A stretch of 64,000 nucleotides of DNA, from contig NC_030853.1 of NCBI RefSeq assembly GCF_000208745.1, forward strand, positions 19,383,748 to 19,447,747, given 5' to 3'. Below are positions 48,208-59,578 of this stretch, one piece after another (the first letter of the stretch is position 1; the number at the start of each line of letters is the position of its first letter). The position numbers and the translations under genes were made by a program. The DNA is from Theobroma cacao. Taxonomy: Eukaryota > Streptophyta > Magnoliopsida > Malvales > Malvaceae. The notes beneath the pieces are model-generated. The model ran no database searches. It was not told the DNA's origin and saw nothing but the letters and a program-made list of their open reading frames with translations.

Positions 48208-48667
48208 CTAAACATTTTCCTTGTACAATACCTTATTCACGATAGGGCGAGCTTTACACATAGCCTCCAATGGTCGAGCTTTAGGCATGGTGCTTCTTGT
48301 TCCATCAGTCATATCAATTTCCTTCGTATCAACCCTTTCCCACTCAAAGCATTAAATCAACGATCCCAGAGTTAATCCCACCAAACGCTGAGCTAGGCTT
48401 GCTCTTGGACATGCCCTCCTTCTTAACCCAAATGGCATGACCTTGTGTGATTCCCCTTTCTCGTTTTCAAATCTCTCTAACTTGAAACTTGTTGGATCAT
48501 CCCATAGTTTTGGATCCCTATGAATAGCCCATAAGTTGACCAGTATGATCGTGCCACGTGGCACGTCGTATCCACCTATGGTGCAATCATTGGATGCCAT
48601 ACGTGGAAGCAGGAGAGGAGCTGCAAGGTATAATCGAAGAGTCTCAGATATGACGCTTCAAAGGAAA
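48208..48667 (-). pseudogene. CYP81-family P450 pseudogene B1, 3' part
   Basis: This aligns with B2 exon 2 from the codons after its S-K-L-H through the stop (TAG at 48210-48208). It begins at TTTCCTTTGAAGC, just where the 5' part (ending 38806, CTGCA) leaves off, and abuts the Helitron end CTAG. The heme loop reads [10 protein letters not shown], losing both glycines of F-x-x-G-x-R-x-C-x-G, and a Gln codon in S-L-I-Q-C is TAA. It is therefore the missing end of B1, now on the opposite strand. Confidence 0.9.
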
Positions 48668-50770
48668 CTAGTCTTCTGCTAGTGCAATTCGCTCGTGATG
48701 GTAAAAAAAATTTTTTTTCTAATTGAATTGAGAATACATTGTGAAATAGATATATAATAGTAATTATATTATCATATCTAATTGTTGATGTACATTAACA
48801 TGTATAAAATATCATTTTATAAAATATATAACTATTGTTATTGTGGCCATCAATATTTGTGATGGTGCTTCTGTACAAAAAAACAAAACCTTATATAAAA
48901 TCTCCAAACTTATAGTAAAATGTGTAGTAACTCAATCTCCCTTAAAATTCTATTTTTAGTTAGTTGATCTGCACCACTTTTCATTAGTTACATTTAACAT
49001 TGAAAAATAGAATATGCAATAACTCAATTTCTCTCAAAACCCTATCTTTAACTAGCTGATATGCACCGCTTTATATTAGTTACATTTAACACTTAAAAAA
49101 TAAAATATGTAGTAACTCAATCTCTCTCAAAGCCCTATCTCTTAGTTAGTTGATATGCAACTTTTTACATTAGTTACATTTAATATTGAAAAATGATATG
49201 AGAGTAATAAATAATGGAATTTTTTATAAATACTCACATATAAACTATGAGAGAGAAAAAATCTAATCCAAACCTAACCCCATACCCTAAGCTCGAGCCT
49301 AAAAAGCCAACCACAAACTAATCGCATTATACCTCAAGCCCATGCCTCAACAACCACGTGTCAAACCAAGAACCTCGTCAAGTGTAAAGCCAAAAACCCT
49401 TTGAGAATTTCTTTAAATATAACAAACCCTTTTTGGTTATTCTTAATTTTCAATGCTTAATTTGTTGTAAAAAGCTTATATGAGATTATATATTAGCTTA
49501 AATAGGACGCCCACATGCATGTAAGTGTATTCTTTTTTTTTCATAGTCAAGTTTATTTAGTGATCTAAAATGCATATAAGTGTTTTATTTTTATTTTTTT
49601 CATAATCAAGTTGATTTAGTGATCTAAAGTTGTATAATCAATTATGTGCTTGTTTGCTAATGATGAAGCAAAAAAAGTGTAACTATACAAATTATATTAC
49701 TACTTTTACAACTCAGTTTTCTCTTAACTTTTTTCTCTTATTTATACTCATAAATTTTAGATGATAAGATAGGCCTAAAATGGGGTATTTCAATAATGTC
49801 AAATTTTATGTGTGTTTAAGAAGAAACATATTTTGTAGCCGTTGAATAAAGTAGAAAACTTTGAAAACACTCATTTTGGAAATTTTATAAGATTTGTGTA
49901 CCTTTATATGGATATCATCAAAAAAATTATTGACATGTAAGTAAGCATACTCATATTTTGGATTTAATTGATTTTCATTTATGTGGTTGTTAGAAATTTT
50001 CTTTTTATATTATTAATAAATTTAAGAAATGAGAATGACCGAGTAATTAGCTTTGTCAAATAGTTAAATCAATATAAATGTCATTTCACCTAGAAGTGAA
50101 CCTCTCACAAAGTAATTGACTTTTGAATTTGAGCTTTATAGTCGATTTCCTTCTTCAAGCAATATCATTACCAAGTGTCAAGCAAGAAAGGCCCAAAGGG
50201 GTTTATAGTTATAGATTGCTATTTGGTCCATGAGGAAGAGATTTAATTAAACACGACGTGGAAAAAATCTTAAATTACAATAATGTTTAAGTTAAAAGAT
50301 AAAGGAAGATTTTTTAATGTTTTTTCTATATAAATAACTTTTGAGCCATGGTATTTACTTTATCACTGTTGTTTTAAATATTTTTATCCATTGACGTGGT
50401 ATTGGATGAATTTCAATTATAATCGAATTAATAAGTTATTATTGTATCATAAAACAAAAAGTGTTAGGATAAATAATATTTTTCATTTTTTTTAGTACGG
50501 CAAATTCTAAATTAATTAGTGGACCATATATGGCTCTTTTAAAAAAGAAAAAGTGAATCATAACTTTTGTTTGGAATAATAATTAGTTTTAAGTAAGGTG
50601 ATATGTATAAATACTTAATGCCATTTATTTGGCTAAAAATAGTAACTTATTTAAGATTTTTGATTGATAATGGGTAATTTTGTAATTTTATAATTTTTGG
50701 GACTTCTTTGATCATTGTCAAGTGTCAAGCAAGGAAGCCCCTTGGGACTTCCTTTAAATATAGTTATAGA
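48668..50770 (-). mobile_element. Non-autonomous Helitron, copy B
   Basis: On the minus strand it starts TCTATAACTATATTTAAAGG (50770 down) after an A and ends GACTAG (48668) before a T. It aligns with copy A in inverted orientation, including the internal 5'-end-like sequences (about 50205 and 49435) and the threefold repeat of about 93 bp (about 48930-49200). Its flanks are the 3' half of B1 and the distal 3' flank of A2. Confidence 0.8.
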
Positions 50771-51580
50771 TATATAATTCACAGTAAAAAGAGTTAAGAA
50801 ATTAAGAAGCTCGACTTATTGTGAATAAAGTTCTTCATAAAATTATTGATAATGATTATTAATTCATAAACTAAATTGAAAACAAATAATTATTTACAAT
50901 TTTATCAAAGTATTTTGTGTTTTTTTATTATAATGTTTTCTGTGTAAAGTAAACACTAATAACAAAAGCAACAATTAAAGAGAGATCGATAAAGCATATG
51001 TTCAGATCATTGACTTTTTACACAATAAAATATATTTAAGATGTATCAATTAAGTAATTCAAAAAGCTACATGATTATTATGAAGATAAATATAATGCCA
51101 CGGTATAATCTTCCCGTACTTAAACATTTAGTTAAATATTAAATATAGTACGGTTTCAAAAAAATACCAAATATAGTATGTACTGTTTAAAAATTAAAAA
51201 GGGGAAAGAAAAGCTATACGTGTTTCCGAAGAAGCATGTGAAGATGTGGTCAAAAAATACGGAGAGGCGAGTAGATGGAATGAAGCATGAGAGTGAGGAA
51301 ATTGACGGTTGATAAAAGACGTAACATTCAAAGAGTGGAAGTTTCAATCATAGAAAGGTATCCCTCCTCTCCTTTGCTGGAAGAGTATCACGTATGCGCT
51401 GACGCCTGGTGGAGCACGATGTATAACATTAATTAATTACGACCACTTTTGCAAAGATAGGAGACGGCGAGATCGAGAGGGGGAAAGGGGAAATAAGCCA
51501 AGGAAGACCCGTAATTATAAATGTTCCATGTTCAAAGTCTGACAAGGAAAAGTCCACCCATACTTTATTCTCCAATTAAA
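50771..51580 (+). other. Distal 3' flank of A2 joined to the B2 upstream region
   Basis: 50771 to about 51430 aligns with the A1 flank from about 8240 to 8917. From about 51475 the DNA matches the B1 upstream (36680-36779), up to CCAATTAAA at 51580. This shows that an A gene and a B gene were originally almost back to back. Confidence 0.8.
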
Positions 51581-51735
51581 AGACGGCTCCAGATTTTTGC
51601 AGTTAGTTCTTGGATAACACCCTCATTATATATAAACAAAAGGTTTTTAAAGATAAGATATTTTTAAAAATAGCACTCTTTATAAGTTTAATTATTTTTA
51701 ATCAAGTTAGATAAAATTATTTTTAATAAAGTTGC

Positions 51736-52260
51736 ACGTTATGATATTACATGTCATGTACAAAAACCTGTGACAAGCTATGGTTAGTGTATTACACGCT
51801 ATGTACAAAAATATGTGATACGTCATGTACAAAAACCTATGACAAGTTATGATTAACTTGTTACATGCCATGTACAAAAACTTGTGATATGCCGTGGTTA
51901 GTGTGTTACATGCTATATACAAAAATATGTGACACGTCATATACAAAAACTTGTGACAAGCTATGATTAGCGTGTTACACGCTATATACAAAAATATGTG
52001 ACAAGCCAAGTACAAAATCCTGTGACAAGCTATGGTTAGGATGTTACACGCCATATACAAAAACTTGTGACAAGCCATGATTAGGTTGTTACACGCCATG
52101 TTGAAAAAAAATACTGTTGTTACACGCCATGTAAAAAAAATGTGTTACACGTCATGGTTAAAAAAATGTTGTTACATGCCATGTTGAAAAAAAAAATATT
52201 GTTGTTACACGCCATATTGAAAAAATATTATTATTACACGACATATTCAAAAATATTTTG
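51736..52260. repeat. Minisatellite, units of about 24 bp in 69-bp groups
   Basis: Words such as GTTACACGCCATGTACAAAAA and GTGACAAGCTATGGTTAGTG alternate; groups of three make about 69 bp. The array decays toward the right into shorter A-rich units (52090-52260). Because 69 is a multiple of three, the minus strand keeps a 130-codon Cys/His-rich frame (52099-51707), treated here as a by-product. Confidence 0.75.
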
Positions 52261-52964
52261 TTATACTTTAATGTCTAAAATGTTGTTGTTATTACTTACG
52301 AACCAAAATTTCAAATCCTCTCAACCTTTTTTTTTGTTTTTCTGACAATTTGGCATAGATTAAAGTGTTTCTAACATGTTTTCATAAATCAAAATACAAA
52401 TATTTTTTTATTTAAAATACCTACTTTGACTAAAAAAAAATTCTTTGAAAACCTACATTTATAAATTTCAAAATTTTGAGTTTATAGGTATCTAGGTCTC
52501 GAATTGATTCAATTAAAAGCTATTTTATACATTTGTGATTATTTTTACAGTTTTATTTTTATCCAAAATACCTAAAAATCGAATTTTTCAAACAGTCAAC
52601 CACTCACCCAAGCACGTCAAAACCATTGCTTGGTGTCTTAAAAGCGTAAGAAAGAGAAATCTGAAAACGCGAGAGAGAGAAATCGGAAGCATAACAGATA
52701 AATGCCGAACAGAGAAATTGATAAAATTTGAGAGACTGGAATGGTGAGAGAGAAATCCGAAGCACAGATGAGGAGTAATGAGGAGAAATTATGATGAATA
52801 GTTTAATTTATTTGAAATAGTTTAAAAAATATTTTCGTCAAGTCATCACTAAATATCGGTAAAAACAGTTAAACTTATTTTGATGGTTACTTTTAAAATG
52901 TCTTTATAAAGAAAAGTCATCTCCCACAATTTCCTCTAAAGAAAACCGTTTCATTTCTTCACAC

Positions 52965-52975
52965 CATATAAATTA
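52965..52975 (+). promoter_or_regulatory. Candidate TATA box of B2
   Basis: CATATAAATTA about 50-60 bases before the ATG, inside the inserted DNA. Distance suits a short leader. Confidence 0.4.
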
Positions 52976-53024
52976 AACCCATCATCAAATTAAAGTCGAA
53001 AAGGTTCAACGAGGCAAATTAAAC

Positions 53025-54722
53025 ATGGAAGAAACAACAATTCTTTACTCCTCTCTTTCTCTTGTCTTACTCCTCATTTCTTTAAACTTCTTCTTTCAAT
53101 CCAAAAAATCCCACAAAAACCTCCCTCCAAGCCCACCTTCACTTCCCATCCTTGGCCACCTCCACCTCCTAAAACCCCTCATCCATCGCTCCTACCATAC
53201 TCTTTCCCAAAAATACGGTCCTATCTTTTCCATCCAGCTTGGCTCTCGACTTCAGGTTGTAGTATCATCTTCAGCCGCAGCCGAGGAATGCTTCACCAAG
53301 AACGATATCATCTTGGCTAATCGCCCCAAGTTAATCCAGGGGAAGCACCTAGGCTACAACTATACCACACTTATAGCCTCGCCTTATGGTGACCATTGGC
53401 GCAACTTACGTCGAATCGGTGCCATTGAAATCTTCTCATCAAGTCGCCTAAACACATCAATAAGTGTTCGAAGAGACGAAATCAGGCGCTTGTTGCTGAA
53501 ACTGTCGCGTGATTCGCGCCAACACTTCACGAAAGTGGAGCTGAAATCTATGCTCTCTGAGTTGACGTTCAATAACATCATGAGGATGGTAGCAGGGAAG
53601 CGGTACTATGGAGATGAAGTGACAAATGAAGCAGAAGCAAAAGAGTTTAGGGACTTAATAGCAGAGGTAGTTAAGCATGGTGGGGCAGCAAACCCAGCAG
53701 ATTTCTTTCCGATGTTGAGCTGGTTTGGTCAATGGTATGAAAAGAAGGATAAGAAGCTTGGAAAGAGAATGGACGTGTTCTTTCAAAAGTTGATTGATGA
53801 GCACCGAAGTTACAGGCAGGAAAATACTAGTATGATTGCTCACCTTCTTTCCTTGCAAGAATCTGAGCCTCATTACTACACTGACGACATTTTGAAAGGG
53901 CTCGTATTGGTTAGTTGAACTTGAATCTTTTTCTTTTGTCCTTTCCCTTTTCGTTGTTTGTACGGCTGAAAGTCCAATGAGCTTGAGATACACAAACCGA
54001 TCATTCCTTTCCGACTATTCAAACGTGAAACCTCTTACTCTTAGTTCTAATTGTTCTATTGTATTGGCATGCATGTTTAACAAACAAACCTTATTGTGCA
54101 GGTGATGATAGTTGCAGGAACAGACACATCTGCAGTCACATTAGAGTGGGCAATGTCCAATTTGCTTAACCACCCAGAAGTGTTGAAGAAAGCTAGAGCT
54201 GAAATAGACAGTCAAATTGGCCAAGAAAACTTGATTGATGAGCCAGATGTTTCCAAACTACATTACCTTCAAAGCGTCATATCCGAGTCTCTTCGATTAT
54301 ACCCTGCAGCTCCTCTTCTGCTTCCACATATGGCATCCAGTGATTGCACCATAGGTGGATACAACGTGCCGCGTGACGCGATCGTACTGATCAACGCATG
54401 GGCTATTCATAGGGATCCAAAACTATGGGATGATCCAACAAGTTTCAAGCCAGAGAGATTTCAAAAAGAGAAGGGAGAATCACACAAGCTCATGTCATTT
54501 GGGCTAGGAAGAAGGGCATGTCCAGGAGCAAACCTAGCTCAGCGTTTGGTGGGATTAACTCTGGGATCATTGATTCAATGCTTTGAGTGGGAAAGGGTTG
54601 ATGGCAAGGAAATTGACATGATTGAAGGAACGGCAGGCATCATGCATAAAGCTCAGCCATTGGAGGCTATGTGTAAAGCTCGCCCCATCGTGAATAAGGT
54701 ATTGTGCAAGGAAAATGTTTAG
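53025..54722 (+). CDS. CYP81-family cytochrome P450 (gene B2)
   Basis: A predicted ER-bound monooxygenase, the intact type-B gene. Exon 1 is 53025-53909 (295 codons) and exon 2 is 54102-54722 (206 codons plus TAG), 501 residues. The phase-0 intron is 192 bp (GTTAGT donor, TGCAG acceptor). Motifs: anchor (about 7-24), PPSPP (34-38), WRNLRR (about 125-130), AGTDTS (300-305), E-x-x-R (357-360), PERF and [10 protein letters not shown] with heme Cys435. The start matches B1 and follows a leader shared by both. It differs from type A in many positions, for example [20 protein letters not shown] and SESLRLYP, and has a shorter tail. The substrate is unknown; the family includes flavonoid, lignan and indole hydroxylases. 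Its promoter region is unlike B1's because of an insertion. Confidence 0.92.
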
Positions 54723-55606
54723 TTTATTTGTCATAAGTTTGGTGAACATATTGCAACAATAGGCTTTGATTTCTTAGCTAGTATACATAATCTTGTAGCA
54801 GGGCACCATTAGTGCATTGTTCAATTTTATTATTGTTATTATTATATTTTGGATGATTTGGATTGTATATAATTGTTATATATTAAGAGCCAGCATCAAT
54901 GAAATAAATTTGTTGGGATGAACCAGGGAAAAATATCCTCTCTTGACTCATTAAATTGAATCTAATAGCAACAATGGTGTTATCAAGTTTTTCCTGATGT
55001 TTGAACCTATTGATCATTCAATTATTATGAAAATCAAAGTAACAAAAGTTAATATAACTACTGCATTAACAACATCCTTTACAGCAATCAAAGTAATCTA
55101 AGTTTAACTATAGCAATAATAAACAGAGGATAAATTCCCAAGTTTCAATTGAAACCGATTTTTTCTCTCAACCAAGACTGATTTATTATCAAGTATCAAA
55201 AACGATACAACACCCTGAAAAACCAGGGCATGACCAAAAGCCAATAGGACAATGATAAATCAGCTGCCAAGACACATGGCCACAGAGAGAAATTGATACA
55301 AAGCATATAGCCCAACATAAATACTGCCACCCACAAAAGATAGCGTTACATTACATTATACTTAGACGATAAACACCACAAAACAAACTGGACTGATCTA
55401 TACCAAACTTATGTATGACATGATCTAAATTTGATACCATATAATATCAAAATCTATAGGAAACCATTTAAGTATAAACAAAAATCTATAATCCTGTTTG
55501 AACTTTAGAGGCCATTAATTAAAACAAAAATCAAGGCAATGGCCAATAGCTTTATGTACATGATGACGATAAACAAAAATCTATAATTTTCAACGTTTTA
55601 TGCAAA
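54723..55606 (+). other. 3' flank of B2
   Basis: No gene. It aligns with the 3' flank of B1 (48207 down to about 47345). AATAAA at about 54901-54910 is a possible poly(A) signal. Confidence 0.65.
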
Positions 55607-55614
55607 AAATTAAA

Positions 55615-56108
55615 TCAAGGATGGCTCAATAACCTCAAGGGCCTAAAGCTAAATATTTAATTAAGGTTTTTTTTTTTGAAATTAAGAAAATGAAACCTTT
55701 TTTATTGAAATAGCTAAAGATCATTAAATATGTATTATTGTTAGTTGATCGGGAACAAGAGAAATAGTTGAGAATTAATATGATTGTGAAAATTAGGAAG
55801 TGATAAAAAATTGAGATTATTAAGGACATAATTAGAGAATTGAGAAAATATGTCATTTTATTTATTATTCCATTTTTATATATTTTTAATAAGAAATGAG
55901 ATAAATAGTTGAAAATTAACAAGAAGGTGAGAAGTAAGAGAAAATACATATTTATTAGGCATGAGTGAATAAGTAGATATTTTATTAATTATTTAAATTT
56001 TTATATATTTTTAATATAAATTAATTATATCATTATAAAATTGTGAGACCTATTAAAATTTGAGGTCTGAAGGAAGGGCTTTGCTCGCGTTACCCTAGAG
56101 CTAGCCCT
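55615..56108. mobile_element. hAT-like MITE, TSD AAATTAAA
   Basis: AAATTAAA lies on both sides (55607-55614 and 56109-56116). The ends CAAGGATGGCTC and, inverted, TAGGGCTAGCTC match at 9 of 12 bases. An 8-base duplication fits hAT elements. The B1 flank has an empty site at about 47340. It is 494 bp with no transposase; the 104-codon frame on the minus strand (55635-55949) shows no family feature. Confidence 0.75.
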
Positions 56109-56116
56109 AAATTAAA

Positions 56117-56512
56117 CAATATAATAATATCAATGCATTTGATGATAACATTCTCATGTTCAGGCTTTATATTTCCCTTTCTTGGTTCTAGTTGCAACGC
56201 TTACTTATGTTAAGATTGGTGAAGAGGCCACATTTTTTTCCTTATATTTTCTATCAATCATTTTTCTTTCTTTGTGTCTCAAAGTAAAAATGGTAATGGC
56301 ACGCAAAATTTAAAACTATAAGTACATAAGTAAGCAAAAAGAATCCTAATTGTTAGGAGCAATTGATTTGTAGTAACAAAACATTAGGCCTTTCATAGTT
56401 TTTGAATGAAACAAAAGATATGTAAAATCAATATAGAATATAGAAAAAATTAATGTACGATAGCATAATTATTTACTTACATTGAGTCTAGATATTTTAG
56501 TTTTAGGATCTT
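56117..56512 (+). other. Spacer between hAT-like MITE and solo LTR
   Basis: It aligns with about 46970-47335 inverted. Nothing else is seen. Confidence 0.5.
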
Positions 56513-56517
56513 GGTGT

Positions 56518-58249
56518 TGTTGGGAATGGCATAGAAGAGATCATGACAGCAGAAGAAATATAAAAAAAAAAACCTAAACAAACTAAACTAGACACCATGT
56601 CGCACCTACCATGGAACTTCTTGGAGTTTTGATGCAAACAAAGACTTTGAGAAAGAGAGAAGTAATAAAAAAAAATCAGATTACCTTGCCAAGTAATGTG
56701 GTTATCACAATGACACCCTTAGGTAGTAAAACCATGAACACTACAAAAGAGGAAAAAACCTAAGCCACTCGATTATTTGACCTCCAACAAATGCACAGAC
56801 ACTTGCAATGGAAACTTCAACAAGGAGAGAGCTATCTAACCATGCCTATGTGCTAGCAAAGTGGACAACCAATTGTCCTCCTTTTCCTTACTCAATTCTA
56901 TCCAAACCACACAAGAGAAACTCTTCCCAAGAGGTCTCACAAGGGTGGGGGCACAAGGAAAAGACTCTCAATTTTTCTGACAAAAATTCTCTTGTGAGGA
57001 GTGGTTAGAAAAAGACCTTTTATATCTAGGCTAAATAATTTACTTATTTTTCAAATAAGTCCTCAATAATATAACTCCTTAAACATTGACCTAGTACTTA
57101 ATTAAACCATTTTAATTAGGTCTCTAATAGTTAAAAACCTAGTTTATGATTTAACTATAATTTAAATCGTACACACAATTTAATCTATAATGCAAATTTT
57201 GTACGTGACTCATTAAGTTCTTAACATGTTGGCAATAGAATTGAATCACATTCTTTATTAATTAATTTAAATGAATCATATTCATATTAAATTGATTTAA
57301 CTCCACAAGTCAAGATTGAAATCTAACAATGCATAATGGCCACCCAATTCTTAGGAGAATCAATGGGGTCTTTTTACAATCTTTCAGTGTGCAATCCATC
57401 AATTTAATTCATTCCCTCATCATATATCCCGAAAATGATGAGAGCATGGTGTAATGTCTATTCTTTTTGATCTCTATATTTGTTCTTGTAGTTAAATCAT
57501 TAGCTTTATAGAGACTTATGAAACTCATTTCATAATCACCCAATCACATTGGCTAAGGATTTGACTAAGATAATATCAACCAAAAACTATTAGGAGATAT
57601 TCCCTTGAATTATTTAGGGTGATGATTCTTATCTGGAGCACTTATTTGCCTTTACATGCTTCATATTATATCTAAAAACATCATGATTTGACATCCTTAG
57701 TAAGACTCATAAAGATGAAATCAAAGCATAGGACTTCACATATAAGATAACTTGGTGTCTGAAATCTAAGGAGTATTTACATGACTGACACATTAGAAGT
57801 ATTGCATAGACACTAGAGTAAGATATCAAATGCACTTCTCATGTTGGATCATGTTCAGTGAACCTGCTCCCCCAAGGCAAGCACCCACATGCTAGTTCCA
57901 ATCTATATAGTTTAATATGAGCTTAGTTGCTTACTTCACAAGGAACATAGCATGTGTCGATTTTTAGCATTATTGATGCCCTTTTCTTAATAATACAAGG
58001 ATCAAGAACTTTTAAGAACAGTGCTTTGATGCATAATGATCTTATAATTGTATCTCAATATAATTCCTTTGCAAAGCATATATAGCTCCATGGGTTTTTA
58101 TCTACATAAGTATAAACAATAACTAAATTACGAATTCATAGATAAAAAACTACCTCAATGTTACCATAAATAACAAAATGTCGTACATAAATATCTTAAA
58201 TTGTAATTCCTATAAAACCACATATTAGTTTATAGGGCCCATACTAACA
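56518..58249 (-). mobile_element. Solo LTR (family L1) in block 2
   Basis: On the minus strand TGTTAGTATGGGCCC to CATTCCCAACA. Near-matching 5-base flanks are GGTGT (56513-56517) and TGTGT (58250-58254). The outer flanks match those of 45279-46953. No internal region is present. Confidence 0.75.
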
Positions 58250-58254
58250 TGTGT

Positions 58255-59146
58255 GGTCATGCTTTGTCCATTTTCTTGCCTCTTTTTGAAGCCTAATCAT
58301 TTTTTTACATAATAGAAACATGATTTAAATGATACATATAAATTTTAGTATTACTGAGCTCAATGACACCACAAGATCTTCATGTATAATATAATAACAT
58401 GAAGTTGATTGAATAATTAGTCTTTAACACAATAACTGCAAGCTTAATGATGTTGTATTTCTAAACACATATAATATAGGAACACAAATGTAATTACTTA
58501 ACAACAAATGCAAGACAAATAGAAGTTGATTGCAAAATTTATAAATCATCATATTCAATATCTCGTTAACTGAGTCAAATGCCACACCAGTATACATAAT
58601 GAAAAAAATTTTAACATCATTAATGATTGAATTGACATTATTAATTTTGAAAAACATAAAATTTGATTTTATTAATGATTATATAAAGACTACTGATTAA
58701 CACTTTGATATATTATAAGAATCCGTTGTATCACTTGACTTATTTAAATCATACTAATTAAAGACGGAGAGTGAAAGATTGGAAAACATTTTCTTTTTTT
58801 TTTTCAATAAGCATGGTATATTTCATTAATAAATAAGGGCTACCTTTAATTCGTACCTCACCATAGGTAAACAAAAGTTTAACTCATGTCCAGCACCTTA
58901 TACAAAATCCTCCTTAGTTTGACCTTCACAACATAAAACCCAGCCTATAAAATTCCAAAGGAAAGAAACATGCTAAAAAAAGAAGACAAAACCCAACAAA
59001 ACATTTATAAGACCTCCTCCTCATCAACCCACATCTCAACACACGTACGAAATAAAAAAATTATAAAAATTTAATTAAATATAATAAAAAATAAAAATTT
59101 ATTTGAATTTTTTAAAATATATATAATTTAATGGCTATTTAAATAT
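58255..59146 (+). other. Duplicated promoter region of a type-A gene
   Basis: 58800-59146 matches, in + orientation, the DNA upstream of A1 (1580-1800) and A2 (44100-44440 inverted), including CAACAAAACATTTATAAGACC at about 58996. The copy ends at 59146 at the Copia LTR. The gene it once served (A3) is not in the window. Confidence 0.65.
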
Positions 59147-59459
59147 TGAAAAGTTTGAATACTCTCTTAAATGATTTATTCGATTAATATTCATCCGTTT
59201 ATATACAAGTCATAGCATTAATATAAAAGAAAAATAATATGTACAATAAAGTGTAATGCTTAAATAAAGGTTTTAACATCCTATAATTAAGGAAATTAAG
59301 GGCATTAGATCAGGAAATTATATCACTAAGTTAATGAGCATATCTGTCATGATCCTCAGCATATCTATCATATTTGTCATGATCCCTAGCATATCTGTCA
59401 TGATCCCTATTATCCTTCATTATGATATCTATCATGATTCCCTAATATCCTTCATTACT
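59147..59459 (-). mobile_element. 3' LTR of the Copia element
   Basis: It lies between the polypurine tract TTGAGGGGAAG (minus, just above 59459) and the type-A promoter copy. On the minus strand it begins TAATGAAGG (one base off TG) and ends CTTTTCA. TTGTATATAAACGG resembles its TATA box. The array GATCATGACAGATATGC is repeated about four times near its start. Confidence 0.7.
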
Positions 59460-59578
59460 TCCCCTCAAGTTGGAGCATGAAGATTAGTAATGCCCAACTT
59501 GGCCATTAAATCATGGAAATGATTCCGTCCAAAAGCCTTGGTAAAAATGTCTGCCAACTAAAATTATGATGAGATGGA

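Larger units (their letters stand above)
51581..53016. mobile_element. 1.4-kb insertion at the B2 leader, carrying a minisatellite
   Basis: In B1 the leader TTATTCTACA runs straight into the ATG; in B2 the same leader (51560-51580) is separated from the ATG by this stretch. AATTAAA occurs on both sides (51574-51580 and 53017-53023), a possible 7-8 base target duplication. No terminal inverted repeat was recognised, so the class is unknown. It supplies the present proximal promoter of B2. Confidence 0.6.

Noticed and set aside
51736..52260. CRISPR-like repeats and spacers
   Set aside because: Units are imperfect and contiguous, with no constant repeat and unique spacer; this is a minisatellite in plant DNA.
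55635..55949. 104-codon hydrophobic frame on the minus strand
   Set aside because: It lies wholly inside the AT-rich hAT-like MITE and shows no family feature.
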